Origin: Aromatoleum bremense
GTDB taxonomy: Bacteria > Pseudomonadota > Gammaproteobacteria > Burkholderiales > Rhodocyclaceae
NCBI RefSeq assembly: GCF_017894365.1
Contig: NZ_CP059467.1
Span: forward strand, 992,001-1,056,000
Direction: 5' to 3'
DNA length: 64,000 bases
The notes under the pieces were generated by a model. It was not told where the DNA came from and ran no database searches. It saw nothing but the letters and a program-made list of their open reading frames with translations. This document shows, in pieces, positions 1 to 9,403 of the stretch (within the stretch, counting starts at the first letter, position 1; every line of letters begins with the position of its first letter). A program made the position numbers and the translations under genes.

Positions 1-635
1 AGACCTGCGAGGCGCCGGTGTTGTTCGAAGCGCCGCTGGCGGTCGCGCTGGTCGGGAATTTCGTCCACGCGGTCAGCGGCGGCTCGCTGTACCGCAAATC
101 GTCGTTCCTGCTCGACAGCCTCGGCCAGCCGGTGTTCTCGCCAATCGTGAACATCTCCGAGCGCCCCCACGTTCCGAAAGGCTTCGGCTCGAGCCCGTTC
201 GACAGCGACGGCGTCGCGACGCACGATCGCGAGGTGGTCAGCGACGGCGTGCTGCAAGGCTATTTCCTGTCGACCTATTCGGCACGCAAGCTCGGGCTTC
301 AGACGACCGGCAACGCCGGCGGCTCGCACAACCTCATCGTCGGCGCCGGCGACATGGACTTCCCGGCACTCGTCAAGCACATGGACCGCGGCCTCGTCGT
401 CACCGAACTCCTCGGCCACGGCGTCAATTACGTCACCGGCGACTACTCGCGCGGCGCCGCCGGCTACTGGGTCGAAAAAGGCAAGATCAAGCACGCGGTC
501 GAGGAAATCACAATCGCCGGCAACCTGCGCGACATGTTCCGCAACATTGTCGCGATCGGCAATGACGCGTTGCCGCGCGGCTCGAAGCATTGCGGCTCGG
601 TGCTCATCGAGCGCATGAAGATCGCCGGCCGCTGA
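1..635 (+). CDS. pmbA: TldE/PmbA protease subunit, C-terminal part (5' end outside window)
   Basis: The reading frame is open from base 3 to the TGA at 633-635, so about 210 C-terminal residues of a roughly 450-residue protein are present. The sequence fits the PmbA/TldE C-terminal domain: a Gly-rich core (residues TTGNAGGSHNL), then VTELLGHGVNYVTGDYSRGA and a C-terminal GSVLIERMKIAGR. TldD and TldE form a heteromeric metalloprotease that acts on unstructured peptides such as microcin B17 precursor and the CcdA antitoxin; the metal site lies in TldD, so its absence here is expected. Transcription runs toward the TRAP cluster, but 150 bases separate them and no coupling is visible. Confidence 0.85.
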   Translation, partial: TCEAPVLFEAPLAVALVGNFVHAVSGGSLYRKSSFLLDSLGQPVFSPIVNISERPHVPKGFGSSPFDSDGVATHDREVVSDGVLQGYFLSTYSARKLGLQTTGNAGGSHNLIVGAGDMDFPALVKHMDRGLVVTELLGHGVNYVTGDYSRGAAGYWVEKGKIKHAVEEITIAGNLRDMFRNIVAIGNDALPRGSKHCGSVLIERMKIAGR

Positions 636-789
636 ACGCGCCGCACCCCATCGCCGTGGCGTGGTGCCACGGATGGCCGTGTGGCCTATGAAGCGGCGCG
701 GCGTTCCTCTGCGGCGCCGCGCCCGCACCACCCCTCGGGGGATCTCGCCGGCATTGCCGGAAATTCATAAAGCACAACAAGGAGAGATC

Positions 790-1872
790 GTGGAACGTCG
801 AAAATTTCTCAGAAGCGCGGGCCTCGCCGGCGTGCTCGCCGGCGCTAGCGCACCGGCGATCGTCCATGCGCAGGAAAACATCCGCTGGCGCCTCGCGTCG
901 AGCTTCCCGAAGTCGCTGGATACGCTGATCGGCGCCGCCGAGACTTTCGCGAAGAACGTCGCCGAATCGACCGGCGGCAAGTTCACCGTCACCGTGCATG
1001 CCGCTGGCGAACTGGTCCCGGCCTTCGGCGTCGTCGATGCACTGCAACAGGGCTCGATCGAATGCGCGAACACGGCGCCCTATTATTTTTTCGGCAAGGA
1101 CGAAGCATTCGCGTTCGACTGCGCAATCCCGTTCGGCATGAACGCGCGCCAGCTCACGGCATGGATGTATGAGGGCAATGGCCAGAAGCTGCTGCGCGAG
1201 TTCTACGCGCCCTACAACATCATCAGCCTGCCGATGGGCAACACCGGCGCCCAGATGGGCGGCTGGTACCGCAAGGAAATCAAGTCCGTCGCCGATTTCA
1301 ACGGCATGAAGATGCGCATCGGCGGCTTCGGCGGGCGCGTGCTGGCGAAACTCGGCGTGGTGTCGCAGAACATTCCGGCCGGCGAGATCTACTCGGCGCT
1401 GGAAAAAGGCACGATCGACGCGACCGAGTTCGTCGGCCCGCACGACGACCTCAAGCTCGGCCTGCACCGCGTCGCGCCGTACTACTACTACCCGGCGTGG
1501 TGGGAGGGCAGCGCACAGACCACGCTGTACATCAACGCAAAGGCCTTCAACGGGCTGTCGAACGAGTACAAGTCGATCGTGCGCCAAGCGGCCTCGGATT
1601 CGCACGTCGTCACCCAGGCCCGTTACGACGCACGCAACCCGGCCGCGCTCAAGCAGCTGATTTCCGAAGGCGCCAAGCTCAGGCGGCTGCCCAAGGAGGT
1701 CATGGACGCGGCCTTCAAGGCGTCGCGCGAAGTCTATGCCGAGCTGAACGACAAGAATCCGAACTGGAAGAAGATCTACGCCGACTACTCGCGCTTCATG
1801 CAGGCGCAGTACCAATGGACGCCGCTCGCCGAAGGCAGCTACGACCAGTACATGGCCGGGCAGAAGCTGTAA
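790..1872 (+). CDS. dctP: TRAP transporter periplasmic solute-binding protein DctP (copy 1)
   Basis: A 360-residue periplasmic receptor for a TRAP (sodium-coupled) uptake system. The GTG at 790 is chosen because a purine-rich AAGGAGAG lies just upstream and because the second copy starts at the same place with the same MERR N-terminus. Residues 1-27 form a twin-arginine-like export signal (ERRKFLR, hydrophobic stretch, AHA-type cleavage near VHAQ). The mature sequence resembles the 2-oxo-acid-binding TakP type, with RWRLASSFPKSLDT at the start, QMGGWYRKEI mid-protein and a late YYYYPAWWEG motif. That suggests a 2-oxoacid or lactate-like ligand, but this is inference. A strong hairpin follows the stop. 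Confidence 0.9.
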   Translation: MERRKFLRSAGLAGVLAGASAPAIVHAQENIRWRLASSFPKSLDTLIGAAETFAKNVAESTGGKFTVTVHAAGELVPAFGVVDALQQGSIECANTAPYYFFGKDEAFAFDCAIPFGMNARQLTAWMYEGNGQKLLREFYAPYNIISLPMGNTGAQMGGWYRKEIKSVADFNGMKMRIGGFGGRVLAKLGVVSQNIPAGEIYSALEKGTIDATEFVGPHDDLKLGLHRVAPYYYYPAWWEGSAQTTLYINAKAFNGLSNEYKSIVRQAASDSHVVTQARYDARNPAALKQLISEGAKLRRLPKEVMDAAFKASREVYAELNDKNPNWKKIYADYSRFMQAQYQWTPLAEGSYDQYMAGQKL

Positions 1873-1903
1873 CACACGGGCCGGAGCGTCCGCCGGCAGC
1901 AAG

Positions 1904-1940
1904 GCCGGGTAGGCGGAAAGTCCCTTTCCGCCTACCCGCC
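1904..1940. repeat. Strong hairpin between the two dctP copies
   Basis: An inverted repeat of 17 bp with one mismatch: left arm 1904-1920, right arm 1924-1940, three-base loop. No T-run follows, so it is not a classic intrinsic terminator. It lies 31 bases after the first dctP stop and could protect the 3' end of that message or attenuate read-through into the second copy. Confidence 0.7.
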
Positions 1941-2098
1941 GGCACGGACAGCACCGTCGTACCCCCGCAGCTGCAGCCGCACGAACCTTTCCGGCCCGGC
2001 CGAAACACCGGATATTAGGGTTTCCCGCGAATTTCGCCGCCGTGCGAACCCTTGTACTCTCAGCGCCATTCCAACAGCGGAAGGTCAAGGGAGACATC

Positions 2099-3181
2099 GT
2101 GGAACGTCGTTCATTTCTGAAAAATGCAGGTATCGCCGGAGTCCTCGCCGCGGGTTCCGCCCCGGCCATCGTCCATGCCCAGCAGAACCTCCGCTGGCGC
2201 CTGGCATCGAGCTTCCCGAAATCATTGGACACCCTCTTCGGCGGCGCCGAAGGTTTCGCCAAGAACGTCACCGAGGCGACCGGCGGGAAATTCACCGTCA
2301 GCGTGCATGCAGCCGGCGAACTCGTTCCGGCTTTCGGCGTCGTCGACGCCCTGCAGCAGGACACCATCGAGTGCGCCCACACGGCGCCTTACTATTTCTT
2401 CGGCAAGGACGAAACCTTCGCGCTCGACTGCGCGATTCCGTTCGGCATGAACGCTCGCCAGATGACTGCCTGGATGTACGAGGGCAACGGGCTCAAGCTG
2501 CTGCGCGAGTTCTACGCCCAGTTCAACATCATCAATTTCCCGATGGGCAATTCAGGCGCCCAGATGGGTGGCTGGTACCGCAAGGAAATCAAGTCGGTGG
2601 CCGACTTGAACGGCATGAAGATCCGCATCGGGGGCTTCGCCGGTCGCGTGATCACCAAGCTCGGCGCCGTGCCGCAGAACATCCCGGCCGGCGAGATCTA
2701 CCAGGCGCTCGAAAAGGGCACCGTCGATGCCGCCGAATGGATCGGCCCCTATGACGACCTGAAACTCGGGCTGCACAAGGTCGCCAAGAATTACTACTAT
2801 CCGGCCTGGTGGGAAGGCAGCACCCAGTTTTCGCTGATGGTCAATAGCAAGGCCTACAATGCACTGTCGAACGAGTACAAGGCCATCGTTCGGCAAGCCG
2901 CATCCGACGCCCACGTCGAAGTCCTGGCGCGCTACGACGCCCGCAACCCGACCGCGCTCAAGCAACTCATCGGAGAAGGCGCCAAGCTCCAGCGCCTGCC
3001 GAAGGACGTGATGGACGCCGCGTTCAAGGCCTCGCGCGAAGTCTATGCCGAACTGAACAGCAAGAACGCGAACTGGAAGAAGGTCTACGCCGACTACTCG
3101 CGCTTCCAGGCCGACGCGTACCAGTGGCAGGGCATCGCCGAAGGCAGCTTCGACCAGTACATGGCAGCACAGAAGCTCTGA
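2099..3181 (+). CDS. dctP: TRAP transporter periplasmic solute-binding protein DctP (copy 2)
   Basis: A 360-residue paralogue of the preceding gene, the same length and mostly identical by eye from MERR to QKL. The GTG at 2099 follows AAGGTCAAGGGAG. The signal region (ERRSFLKNAGIAG) keeps Arg-Arg and the VHAQ cleavage region. It keeps the TakP-like landmarks, including ATEW/AEWIGPYDD and YYYPAWWEG. Differences cluster in the middle and in the late C-terminus, where substrate contacts or partner contacts could vary. It is separated from dctQ by a terminator-like hairpin, so the receptor may be made in excess over the membrane subunits, as is usual for TRAP operons. Confidence 0.9.
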   Translation: MERRSFLKNAGIAGVLAAGSAPAIVHAQQNLRWRLASSFPKSLDTLFGGAEGFAKNVTEATGGKFTVSVHAAGELVPAFGVVDALQQDTIECAHTAPYYFFGKDETFALDCAIPFGMNARQMTAWMYEGNGLKLLREFYAQFNIINFPMGNSGAQMGGWYRKEIKSVADLNGMKIRIGGFAGRVITKLGAVPQNIPAGEIYQALEKGTVDAAEWIGPYDDLKLGLHKVAKNYYYPAWWEGSTQFSLMVNSKAYNALSNEYKAIVRQAASDAHVEVLARYDARNPTALKQLIGEGAKLQRLPKDVMDAAFKASREVYAELNSKNANWKKVYADYSRFQADAYQWQGIAEGSFDQYMAAQKL

Positions 3182-3192
3182 TCCGTCCCCGG

Positions 3193-3217
3193 ACGGCCCG
3201 CCTCGGCGGGCCGTTTG
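3193..3217 (+). terminator. Terminator-like hairpin between dctP and dctQ
   Basis: A 9-10 bp GC-rich stem (arms 3193-3202 and 3205-3214) followed by TTTGCGC. The T-run is short, so partial termination after the binding-protein gene is more likely than a full stop. Confidence 0.5.
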
Positions 3218-3321
3218 CGCTTCCACCGCCCGGCACGGGGCTGTAGCATCGCCCCCCCGGCGAGCCTGGCCCGCAAAGGCTGGTGCTTGTGTATCTTCCC
3301 CACGTTCCAGGTAAACACCCG

Positions 3322-3930
3322 ATGGGAATTCTGCTCAAGTTGTCACAAGGGATCGACGCGATAGGCCGACTGATCGGCAAGTCGATCATCTGGCTCATTC
3401 TTGCCACCGCGCTGATCAGCGCCGGCAACGCCGTCGCGCGCAAGGCGTTCAACATCGGGTCGAACGCCTTCCTCGAAATCCAGTGGTATCTGTTCGCCGC
3501 CGTGTTCATGCTCGGCGCCGGCTACGCATTCCTGCAGAACGCCCACGTGCGCATCGACGTCATCGCCAACAAGCTGAGTCCCCGCGTACGCAATTACGTG
3601 GACATCTTCGGCATCATCGTCTTCTTGCTGCCGTTGTGCTACTTCATGATCACTTTCTCGTGGCCGGTCGTCTACGGCGCCTACGTTTCCGGCGAGATGT
3701 CCTCCAATGCGGGCGGCCTGATCCGCTGGCCGGTATACGCGATGGTGCCGGGCGGCTTTGCGCTGCTCGGCCTGCAGGCGGTCTCCGAACTGATCAAGCG
3801 TGTCGCATTCCTGATTGGCCAGGGTCCCGACTGCCTCGCTCACTCCGGGACTGACGACACCGAAGACCACGTCCACGCCGCGCTCGGCGACACCCCTGAA
3901 CACAACGCTGCCGGCGAGCCCCAAAAATGA
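3322..3930 (+). CDS. dctQ: TRAP transporter small membrane subunit DctQ
   Basis: A 202-residue membrane protein with four hydrophobic segments (about residues 22-42, 52-72, 92-115 and 135-157), the DctQ pattern. The motif EIQWYLFAAVFMLGAGY is typical of the family. The ATG at 3322 is chosen because a longer upstream GTG version adds a segment not seen in DctQ proteins. The C-terminal 40 residues are polar and acidic. The stop overlaps the start of dctM by four bases (ATGA), showing translational coupling. It partners with DctM and the periplasmic DctP. Confidence 0.88.
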   Translation: MGILLKLSQGIDAIGRLIGKSIIWLILATALISAGNAVARKAFNIGSNAFLEIQWYLFAAVFMLGAGYAFLQNAHVRIDVIANKLSPRVRNYVDIFGIIVFLLPLCYFMITFSWPVVYGAYVSGEMSSNAGGLIRWPVYAMVPGGFALLGLQAVSELIKRVAFLIGQGPDCLAHSGTDDTEDHVHAALGDTPEHNAAGEPQK

Positions 3931-5618
3931 TTGAATTCGTCTCCGCCAACATCGCCCCGATCATGTTCGGGGTCATCATCTTCTTCCTGCTGTCGGGTTT
4001 CCCGGTTGCCTTTTCGCTGTCCGCCTGCGGTTTGTTCTTCGGCTTCATCGGCCTCGAACTCGACCTGATCCCCGCGACCCTCTTCCAGGCGCTGCCGCTG
4101 CGCGTGTTCGGCATCATGCAGAACGACACCCTGCTGGCGATCCCGTTCTTCACGTTGATGGGGCTGATTCTCGAACGAAGTGGCATGGCCGAGGATCTGC
4201 TCGAGACGGTCGGACAGGTTTTCGGCCCGATCCGCGGCGGCCTCGCCCTGGCGGTCATCTTCGTCGGTGCGCTGCTTGCCGCGACGACCGGCGTCGTCGC
4301 CGCGTCGGTGATCTCGATGGGACTGATCTCTCTGCCGATCATGATGCGCTACGGCTATAGCCGTCCGATCGCAGCGGGCGTCATCACCGCATCCGGTACG
4401 CTCGCGCAGGCGATCCCACCGTCGCTGGTGCTGATCGTCATGGCCGACCAGCTCGGCCGCAGCGTCGGCGACATGTACAAGGGCGCGATGATTCCGGCTC
4501 TCGCACTGGTCGGCCTCTACGCGCTCTTCGTCATCGGCCTGGCCATCTTCAAGCCGAAGATGGTGCCGGCCCTGCCGCCCGAGGCGCTGGTCTATCGTGA
4601 ACCCGACGGCAGCTCCGGCCTGCGCTCGCTCGGCATCCTCGCGATCCTCGTCACCGCGGTCTCGGTCGCACTCGGGCAGAACTACCAGGCGGTCCTGACC
4701 TGGCTCGAAGGCAAGGAAGTCCTGGCGCCGGCGCTCGACGAAACCATCGTCGTCGCCCTGACTTTCGGCACCATCTTCGCGCTGGTTCTCGCCGTTTTCA
4801 ACCGCGTACTCAAGCTCGGCCTGCTGTCGCGCATCGCCGAACGCGTCACCTTCGTGCTGATCCCGCCGCTGATCCTGATCTTCCTCGTGCTCGGTACGAT
4901 TTTCCTCGGCGTCGCGACGCCGACCGAAGGCGGGGCGATGGGCGCGGTCGGTGCACTAGTGATGGCGACGACGCGCGGCCGTCTGGATCTCAAGACGCTG
5001 ATCCAGGCCCTCGAATCCACCTCGCGGCTGTCGATCTTCGTGATGTTCATCCTCGTCGGCTCGACGATCTTCAGCTTCGTGTTCACCGCGGTGGACGGCC
5101 AGAAGTGGGTCGAGCACCTGTTCGATCGGCTGCCCGGCGGCCAGCTCGGCTTCCTGCTGTTCGTCAATGCGGTGATCTTCTTCCTCGGCTGCTTCATCGA
5201 CTTCTTCGAGATCGCCTTCATCCTGCTGCCGCTGCTCGGCCCGGTCGCGGACAAGATGGGGATCGACCTGATCTGGTTCGGCGTGATCATCGCGGTGAAC
5301 CTGCAGACCTCCTTCCTGACGCCGCCGTTCGGCTTCGCGCTGTTCTACCTGCGCAGCGTCGCGCCGAGCTCCGCCTATCTCGACCGCATCACGAACAAGC
5401 GCATCGAGGGTTTCAAGACCGGCGACATCTATCGCGGCTCGATCGCGTTCGTGATCATCCAGATCTTCATGGTCGGCCTCATCATCGCCTTCCCCGAGCT
5501 GGTCACCGGCGGGCTGGACGAGAAGACCAAGATCGATCTCGACACCATCCAGATCCAGCAGCCGGCAGGCGGTGCGGGCGGATGGGGAGAAGAAGGGGGC
5601 GGCGGCGCATGGAAGTAA
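3927..5618 (+). CDS. dctM: TRAP transporter large membrane subunit DctM
   Basis: A 563-residue integral membrane protein forming the sodium-coupled transport channel of the TRAP system. Many hydrophobic helices are visible, with the characteristic GVVAASVISMGLISLP and ASGTLAQAIPPSL region (about residues 118-170) and the late FIDFFEIAFILLPLL and LQTSFLTPPFGFALFYL stretches. It is longer than the usual roughly 430-residue DctM; the extra length is an insert around residues 210-290 and a C-terminal Gly-rich tail. Such large DctM proteins accompany TakP-like receptors. Its start overlaps dctQ by four bases and its end overlaps the phosphatase gene by ten. Confidence 0.9.
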   Translation: MIEFVSANIAPIMFGVIIFFLLSGFPVAFSLSACGLFFGFIGLELDLIPATLFQALPLRVFGIMQNDTLLAIPFFTLMGLILERSGMAEDLLETVGQVFGPIRGGLALAVIFVGALLAATTGVVAASVISMGLISLPIMMRYGYSRPIAAGVITASGTLAQAIPPSLVLIVMADQLGRSVGDMYKGAMIPALALVGLYALFVIGLAIFKPKMVPALPPEALVYREPDGSSGLRSLGILAILVTAVSVALGQNYQAVLTWLEGKEVLAPALDETIVVALTFGTIFALVLAVFNRVLKLGLLSRIAERVTFVLIPPLILIFLVLGTIFLGVATPTEGGAMGAVGALVMATTRGRLDLKTLIQALESTSRLSIFVMFILVGSTIFSFVFTAVDGQKWVEHLFDRLPGGQLGFLLFVNAVIFFLGCFIDFFEIAFILLPLLGPVADKMGIDLIWFGVIIAVNLQTSFLTPPFGFALFYLRSVAPSSAYLDRITNKRIEGFKTGDIYRGSIAFVIIQIFMVGLIIAFPELVTGGLDEKTKIDLDTIQIQQPAGGAGGWGEEGGGGAWK

Positions 5619-6259
5619 GGCGTAACACCCGGCTGTGCCTTGTCCGGCACGGCGAAACCGCATGGAATGCGGAAAGACGCCTGCAGGGACACCTGGACGT
5701 GCCGCTCAACGAAATCGGTCACGTCCAGGCCGAAGCGACCGCCGCGAGCCTCGCCGGACACCGCTTCGCCGCGTTCTACTGCAGCGACCTGCGCCGCGCG
5801 CAGCAGACCGCGGCGGCGGCGGGCCGCACGCTCGGGTTCGGGGCGACGCTCGAACCCGAACTGCGCGAACGGCACTACGGGGTATTCCAGGGCCTCACCT
5901 ACGACGAAGCCCGCGAGCGGTTCCCGCAGGACTTCGCCCGCTTCCACGCCCGCGACCCCGATTTCGCCTTTTGTGGCGACGGCGAGAGCCTCGGCGCCTT
6001 TGCGGCGCGCATCCACCGCGCACTTGACCGTATCGCCGCCCGTCATGCAGGCCGGCAGACGCTGGTCGTCACGCACGGCGGCGTGCTCGACATCGCCCAT
6101 CGCCTCGCGACCGGCAAGGCGCTCGACGCGCCGCGCGACTTCACGATTCCCAACGCCGCGCTCAACTGGATCGAGTTCGACGGCTGCCGCTGGCACCTCC
6201 TGGCATGGGCCGACCAGGCTCACCTTGCAGCCGCCCGCGACGAGTTGCCGAACACCTGA
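5609..6259 (+). CDS. Histidine phosphatase superfamily protein (GpmB/CobC-like)
   Basis: A 216-residue member of the phosphoglycerate-mutase-like fold. The phosphohistidine motif LVRHGET is at about residues 11-17, the second conserved site is RERHYGVFQG and the late catalytic histidine is in VVTHGGVLD. The true metabolic mutase is encoded separately at 13480-14229, so this is more likely a small-metabolite phosphatase (for example alpha-ribazole phosphatase-like). The substrate cannot be told from sequence. The ATG at 5609 overlaps the end of dctM by ten bases, so it is translated from the same message, although a transport-related role is not obvious. Confidence 0.85.
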   Translation: MEVRRNTRLCLVRHGETAWNAERRLQGHLDVPLNEIGHVQAEATAASLAGHRFAAFYCSDLRRAQQTAAAAGRTLGFGATLEPELRERHYGVFQGLTYDEARERFPQDFARFHARDPDFAFCGDGESLGAFAARIHRALDRIAARHAGRQTLVVTHGGVLDIAHRLATGKALDAPRDFTIPNAALNWIEFDGCRWHLLAWADQAHLAAARDELPNT

Positions 6260-6269
6260 CGGTCCGGCT

Positions 6270-6307
6270 CGGCACAGCCGCCTCCGATCGGCAGGGCGGC
6301 TGTGCCG
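6270..6307 (+). terminator. Strong hairpin after the phosphatase gene
   Basis: A perfect 13-bp inverted repeat (6270-6282 with 6295-6307) and a 12-base loop, directly after the stop at 6259. There is no T-run. It probably marks the 3' end of the TRAP transcript. Confidence 0.5.
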
Positions 6308-6423
6308 GGCCACGCGTGCGCAAGGGATATCCGCGCGGCTGCGGGCGAATGCTTGCCTCACCATGACCGCTTGCGGTGCGTGCTAATATCCGCTTTTAAA
6401 ACCAATCGCTTCGAGCCCGTCTC

Positions 6424-7674
6424 ATGTTCTCTGCGCAAGATACCCTCGCCAAGGTCGACCCCGAACTGTGGGCAGCCATCCAGGCCGAAAACCGCCGCCA
6501 GGAAGACCACATCGAACTCATCGCTTCGGAAAACTACGTTTCCCACGCCGTGATGGAGGCTCAGGGTTCCCAGCTGACGAACAAGTACGCCGAAGGCTAC
6601 CCGGGCAAGCGCTACTACGGCGGTTGCGAGCACGTCGATGTCGCCGAGCAGATCGCGATCGACCGCATCAAGAAGCTGTTCGGCGCGGAGGCCGCGAATG
6701 TCCAGCCGAACTCCGGCTCGCAGGCGAACCAGGCGGTGCTGATGGCTTTCGCCAAACCCGGCGACACGATCATGGGCATGAGCCTCGCCGAAGGCGGTCA
6801 CCTCACCCATGGCATGCCGCTCAACATGTCCGGCAAGTGGTTCAACGTCGTCGCCTACGGCCTCGACGAAAAGGAAGAGATCGACTACGACGCGATGGAA
6901 CGGCTTGCGCGCGGGCACAAGCCGCGCATCATCATCGCCGGCGCTTCCGCCTATTCGCTGCGTATCGACTTCGAGCGCTTCGCGAAGATCGCCAAGGAAA
7001 TCGGCGCGATCTTCTGGGTCGACATGGCGCACTACGCCGGCCTGATCGCCGCCGGTTACTATCCGAACCCGGTGCCGCACGCCGACGTCGTGACCTCGAC
7101 GACGCACAAGACGCTGCGCGGCCCGCGTGGCGGCATCATCCTGATGAAGGCCGAACACGAGAAAGCCATCAACTCGGCGATCTTCCCGGGGCTGCAGGGC
7201 GGCCCGCTGATGCATGTCATCGCCGCCAAGGCGGTAGCCTTCAAGGAAGCGCTGACCCCGCAGTTCCGCGACTACCAGGAACAGGTCATCGCGAATGCGC
7301 GCGTGATGGCCCGCGTGCTCGGCGAGGAGCGCGGCCTGCGCATCATCTCGGGCCGCACCGAAAGCCACGTCTTCCTCGTCGACCTGCGCTCGAAAAACAT
7401 CACCGGCAAGGCCGCCGAAGCGGTGCTCGGCTCGGCGCATATCACGGTGAACAAGAACTCGATCCCGAAGGATCCCGAAAAGCCTTTCGTCACCTCCGGC
7501 ATTCGCATCGGCTCGCCGGCAATGACGACTCGCGGCTTCACCGAGATCGAAGCCGAGCAGGTCGCACACCTGATCGCCGATGTCCTCGACGCACCGCAGG
7601 ACGAGGCAGTCCTCGCGGGTGTCCGGGCCAAGGTCGCCGAACTGTGCGCCCGTCACCCGGTGTATGGAAAATAG
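6424..7674 (+). CDS. glyA: Serine hydroxymethyltransferase
   Basis: A 416-residue cytoplasmic PLP enzyme that interconverts serine and glycine while loading the one-carbon unit on tetrahydrofolate. The length matches the family. Visible landmarks are [11 protein letters not shown] near the N-terminus, [14 protein letters not shown], and the PLP-lysine motif [14 protein letters not shown] at about residues 222-235. It lies upstream of nrdR and ribD in an order common in proteobacteria, linking one-carbon, deoxyribonucleotide and flavin metabolism. Confidence 0.97.
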   Translation: MFSAQDTLAKVDPELWAAIQAENRRQEDHIELIASENYVSHAVMEAQGSQLTNKYAEGYPGKRYYGGCEHVDVAEQIAIDRIKKLFGAEAANVQPNSGSQANQAVLMAFAKPGDTIMGMSLAEGGHLTHGMPLNMSGKWFNVVAYGLDEKEEIDYDAMERLARGHKPRIIIAGASAYSLRIDFERFAKIAKEIGAIFWVDMAHYAGLIAAGYYPNPVPHADVVTSTTHKTLRGPRGGIILMKAEHEKAINSAIFPGLQGGPLMHVIAAKAVAFKEALTPQFRDYQEQVIANARVMARVLGEERGLRIISGRTESHVFLVDLRSKNITGKAAEAVLGSAHITVNKNSIPKDPEKPFVTSGIRIGSPAMTTRGFTEIEAEQVAHLIADVLDAPQDEAVLAGVRAKVAELCARHPVYGK

Positions 7675-7767
7675 GCGACTCCGCCTGAACCACGGGCACG
7701 CGCTGGCGCGCGGCGGCGGTTTTCCGCCTGCCGTTCAGGTCGGGGCCGCAGCATCCCGGCACCGATC

Positions 7768-8283
7768 ATGAAATGCCCCTTCTGCGGCGACCCGAACACC
7801 CAGGTCGCCGACACGCGTGAGAACGAAGGCGGCGAAGTGGTTCGCCGCCGCCGGCGGTGCCCGAAGTGCGACAAGCGCTTCACGACGTACGAGCGCATCG
7901 ACCTGAAGATGCCGCACATCGTCAAGCGCAATGGCAACCGCAGCGAGTTCGAGCACGACAAGCTTGCCGGCAGCATGAAACTCGCGTTGCGCAAGCGGCC
8001 GGTCACGCTCGAAGCGCTCGACGCGGCGGTCGATCGCATCGAGGCGAAACTGCTGGCGCTCGGCGAACAGGAAGTGCCGAGCGAGAAAGTCGGCGAACTC
8101 GTCATGCGCGAACTGAAGAAGCTCGACAAGGTCGCCTACATCCGTTTTGCCTCGGTTTATCGCAACTTCGCCGACGTCGACGAATTCGCCGAAGTGATTC
8201 GCGAAGTCAAGGCGCGCCCCAAACGCAATCGCCCCGCAGACCCCCCGGAACCGACCTCCGAGAATGACCTATTCCGAAGCTGA
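7768..8283 (+). CDS. nrdR: Transcriptional repressor NrdR of ribonucleotide reductase genes
   Basis: A 171-residue regulator with an N-terminal zinc ribbon (Cys3, Cys6, Cys31, Cys34 in MKCPFCG and [11 protein letters not shown]) followed by an ATP-cone domain from about residue 46. NrdR senses ATP/dATP and represses nrd operons. The protein is slightly longer than the usual 150-160 residues because of a Pro/Arg-rich tail ([14 protein letters not shown]) that lies over the start of ribD. The 20-base overlap indicates coupled translation. Confidence 0.96.
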   Translation: MKCPFCGDPNTQVADTRENEGGEVVRRRRRCPKCDKRFTTYERIDLKMPHIVKRNGNRSEFEHDKLAGSMKLALRKRPVTLEALDAAVDRIEAKLLALGEQEVPSEKVGELVMRELKKLDKVAYIRFASVYRNFADVDEFAEVIREVKARPKRNRPADPPEPTSENDLFRS

Positions 8284-9358
8284 CCATGTCGCGATGGCCC
8301 GCGCGCTGCAACTGGCCGAGCGCGGACTCGAGACAACGACGCCGAACCCGCGGGTCGGCTGCGTCCTGGTGAAGGATGGCAGCATTGTCGGCGAAGGCTG
8401 GCATCAGCGCGCCGGCGAGCCGCACGCCGAAGTCCTCGCGCTGCGTGCCGCCGGCGACACGGCGCGTGGCGCGACCGCCTACGTGACGCTCGAACCCTGC
8501 ACCCATCACGGACGCACACCCCCGTGTGCCGACGCGCTGATCGCCGCCGGCATCACGCGGGTCGTCGCGGCGATGGAAGATCCGAATCCGCTCGTCGCCG
8601 GCAGCGGGGTCGCCCGCCTCCGCGCCGCGGGCATCACCGTCACCACGGGCCTGCTCGCGGCCGACGCGCACGAACTCAACATCGGCTTCGTGTCCCGCAT
8701 GACACGCGGGCGCCCGTGGGTGCGGCTGAAGACCGCGAGCACCCTCGACGGCAAGACCGCGCTGAACAATGGCGTCAGCCAGTGGATCACCGCAGACGCG
8801 GCGCGGCGCGACGGACATCGCTGGCGCGCGCGTGCGTGCGCAGTGCTCACCGGCATCGGCACCGTGCGGGAGGACGATCCGCAGCTCACAGTGCGGGCCG
8901 TGCCGTGCGAGCGCCAGCCGCTGCGGGTGCTCGTCGACGCGCGGCTCGACGTGGCCCTGTCGGCCAAACTGTTGCAGGGAGGCGGCTGCCTGATCGCCAC
9001 TGCCATCGAGGATCGCGAAAAGAGCGCGGCGCTGAAGGCACTCGGTGCCGAAGTCGTCGTGCTGCCGAACGGCCAGGGGAAAGTCGATCTGCCGAGCCTG
9101 ATGCGCGAACTCGGCGACCGCGGCATCAACGAAGCGCATGTCGAAGCAGGGCTCAAGCTCAACGGTTCGTTGCTGCGCGAGAACTGCGTCGACGAACTGT
9201 TGCTCTACGTCGCGCCAATGCTGGTCGGCGACGCGGCCCAGGGACTGTTCAATCTGCCGGAACTCGTGCAACTCGACCGCGCAATACGGCTGCAATGGCG
9301 CGATGTCCGCTTCATCGGCGACGATCTTCGCCTGCTCGTCCGTCCGCTCAAGACCTGA
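8264..9358 (+). CDS. ribD: Bifunctional riboflavin deaminase/reductase RibD
   Basis: A 364-residue enzyme of riboflavin synthesis. The N-terminal deaminase domain carries the zinc motif His54-Ala-Glu56 and the pair Cys79/Cys88 in [11 protein letters not shown]. The C-terminal reductase domain starts near residue 145 ([15 protein letters not shown]) and uses NADPH. The two domains carry out deamination and side-chain reduction of the pyrimidine intermediate. The start overlaps nrdR by 20 bases. Other rib genes are not in the window. Confidence 0.96.
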   Translation: MTYSEADHVAMARALQLAERGLETTTPNPRVGCVLVKDGSIVGEGWHQRAGEPHAEVLALRAAGDTARGATAYVTLEPCTHHGRTPPCADALIAAGITRVVAAMEDPNPLVAGSGVARLRAAGITVTTGLLAADAHELNIGFVSRMTRGRPWVRLKTASTLDGKTALNNGVSQWITADAARRDGHRWRARACAVLTGIGTVREDDPQLTVRAVPCERQPLRVLVDARLDVALSAKLLQGGGCLIATAIEDREKSAALKALGAEVVVLPNGQGKVDLPSLMRELGDRGINEAHVEAGLKLNGSLLRENCVDELLLYVAPMLVGDAAQGLFNLPELVQLDRAIRLQWRDVRFIGDDLRLLVRPLKT

Positions 9359-9403
9359 GGCACACTCTGCCGCCGGTCGCCGGGCAATCCGGCCGCCCCG
9401 TCG

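Noticed and set aside
604..2382. Long minus-strand open frame (592 codons) over the dctP genes
   Set aside because: It is antisense to two clear TRAP receptor genes, is Arg/Ala-rich and has no family pattern; it arises from GC-rich codon bias.
6371..6389. TTGCGG and TAATAT before glyA as a promoter
   Set aside because: Spacing of seven bases is too short and no other -35 is visible.
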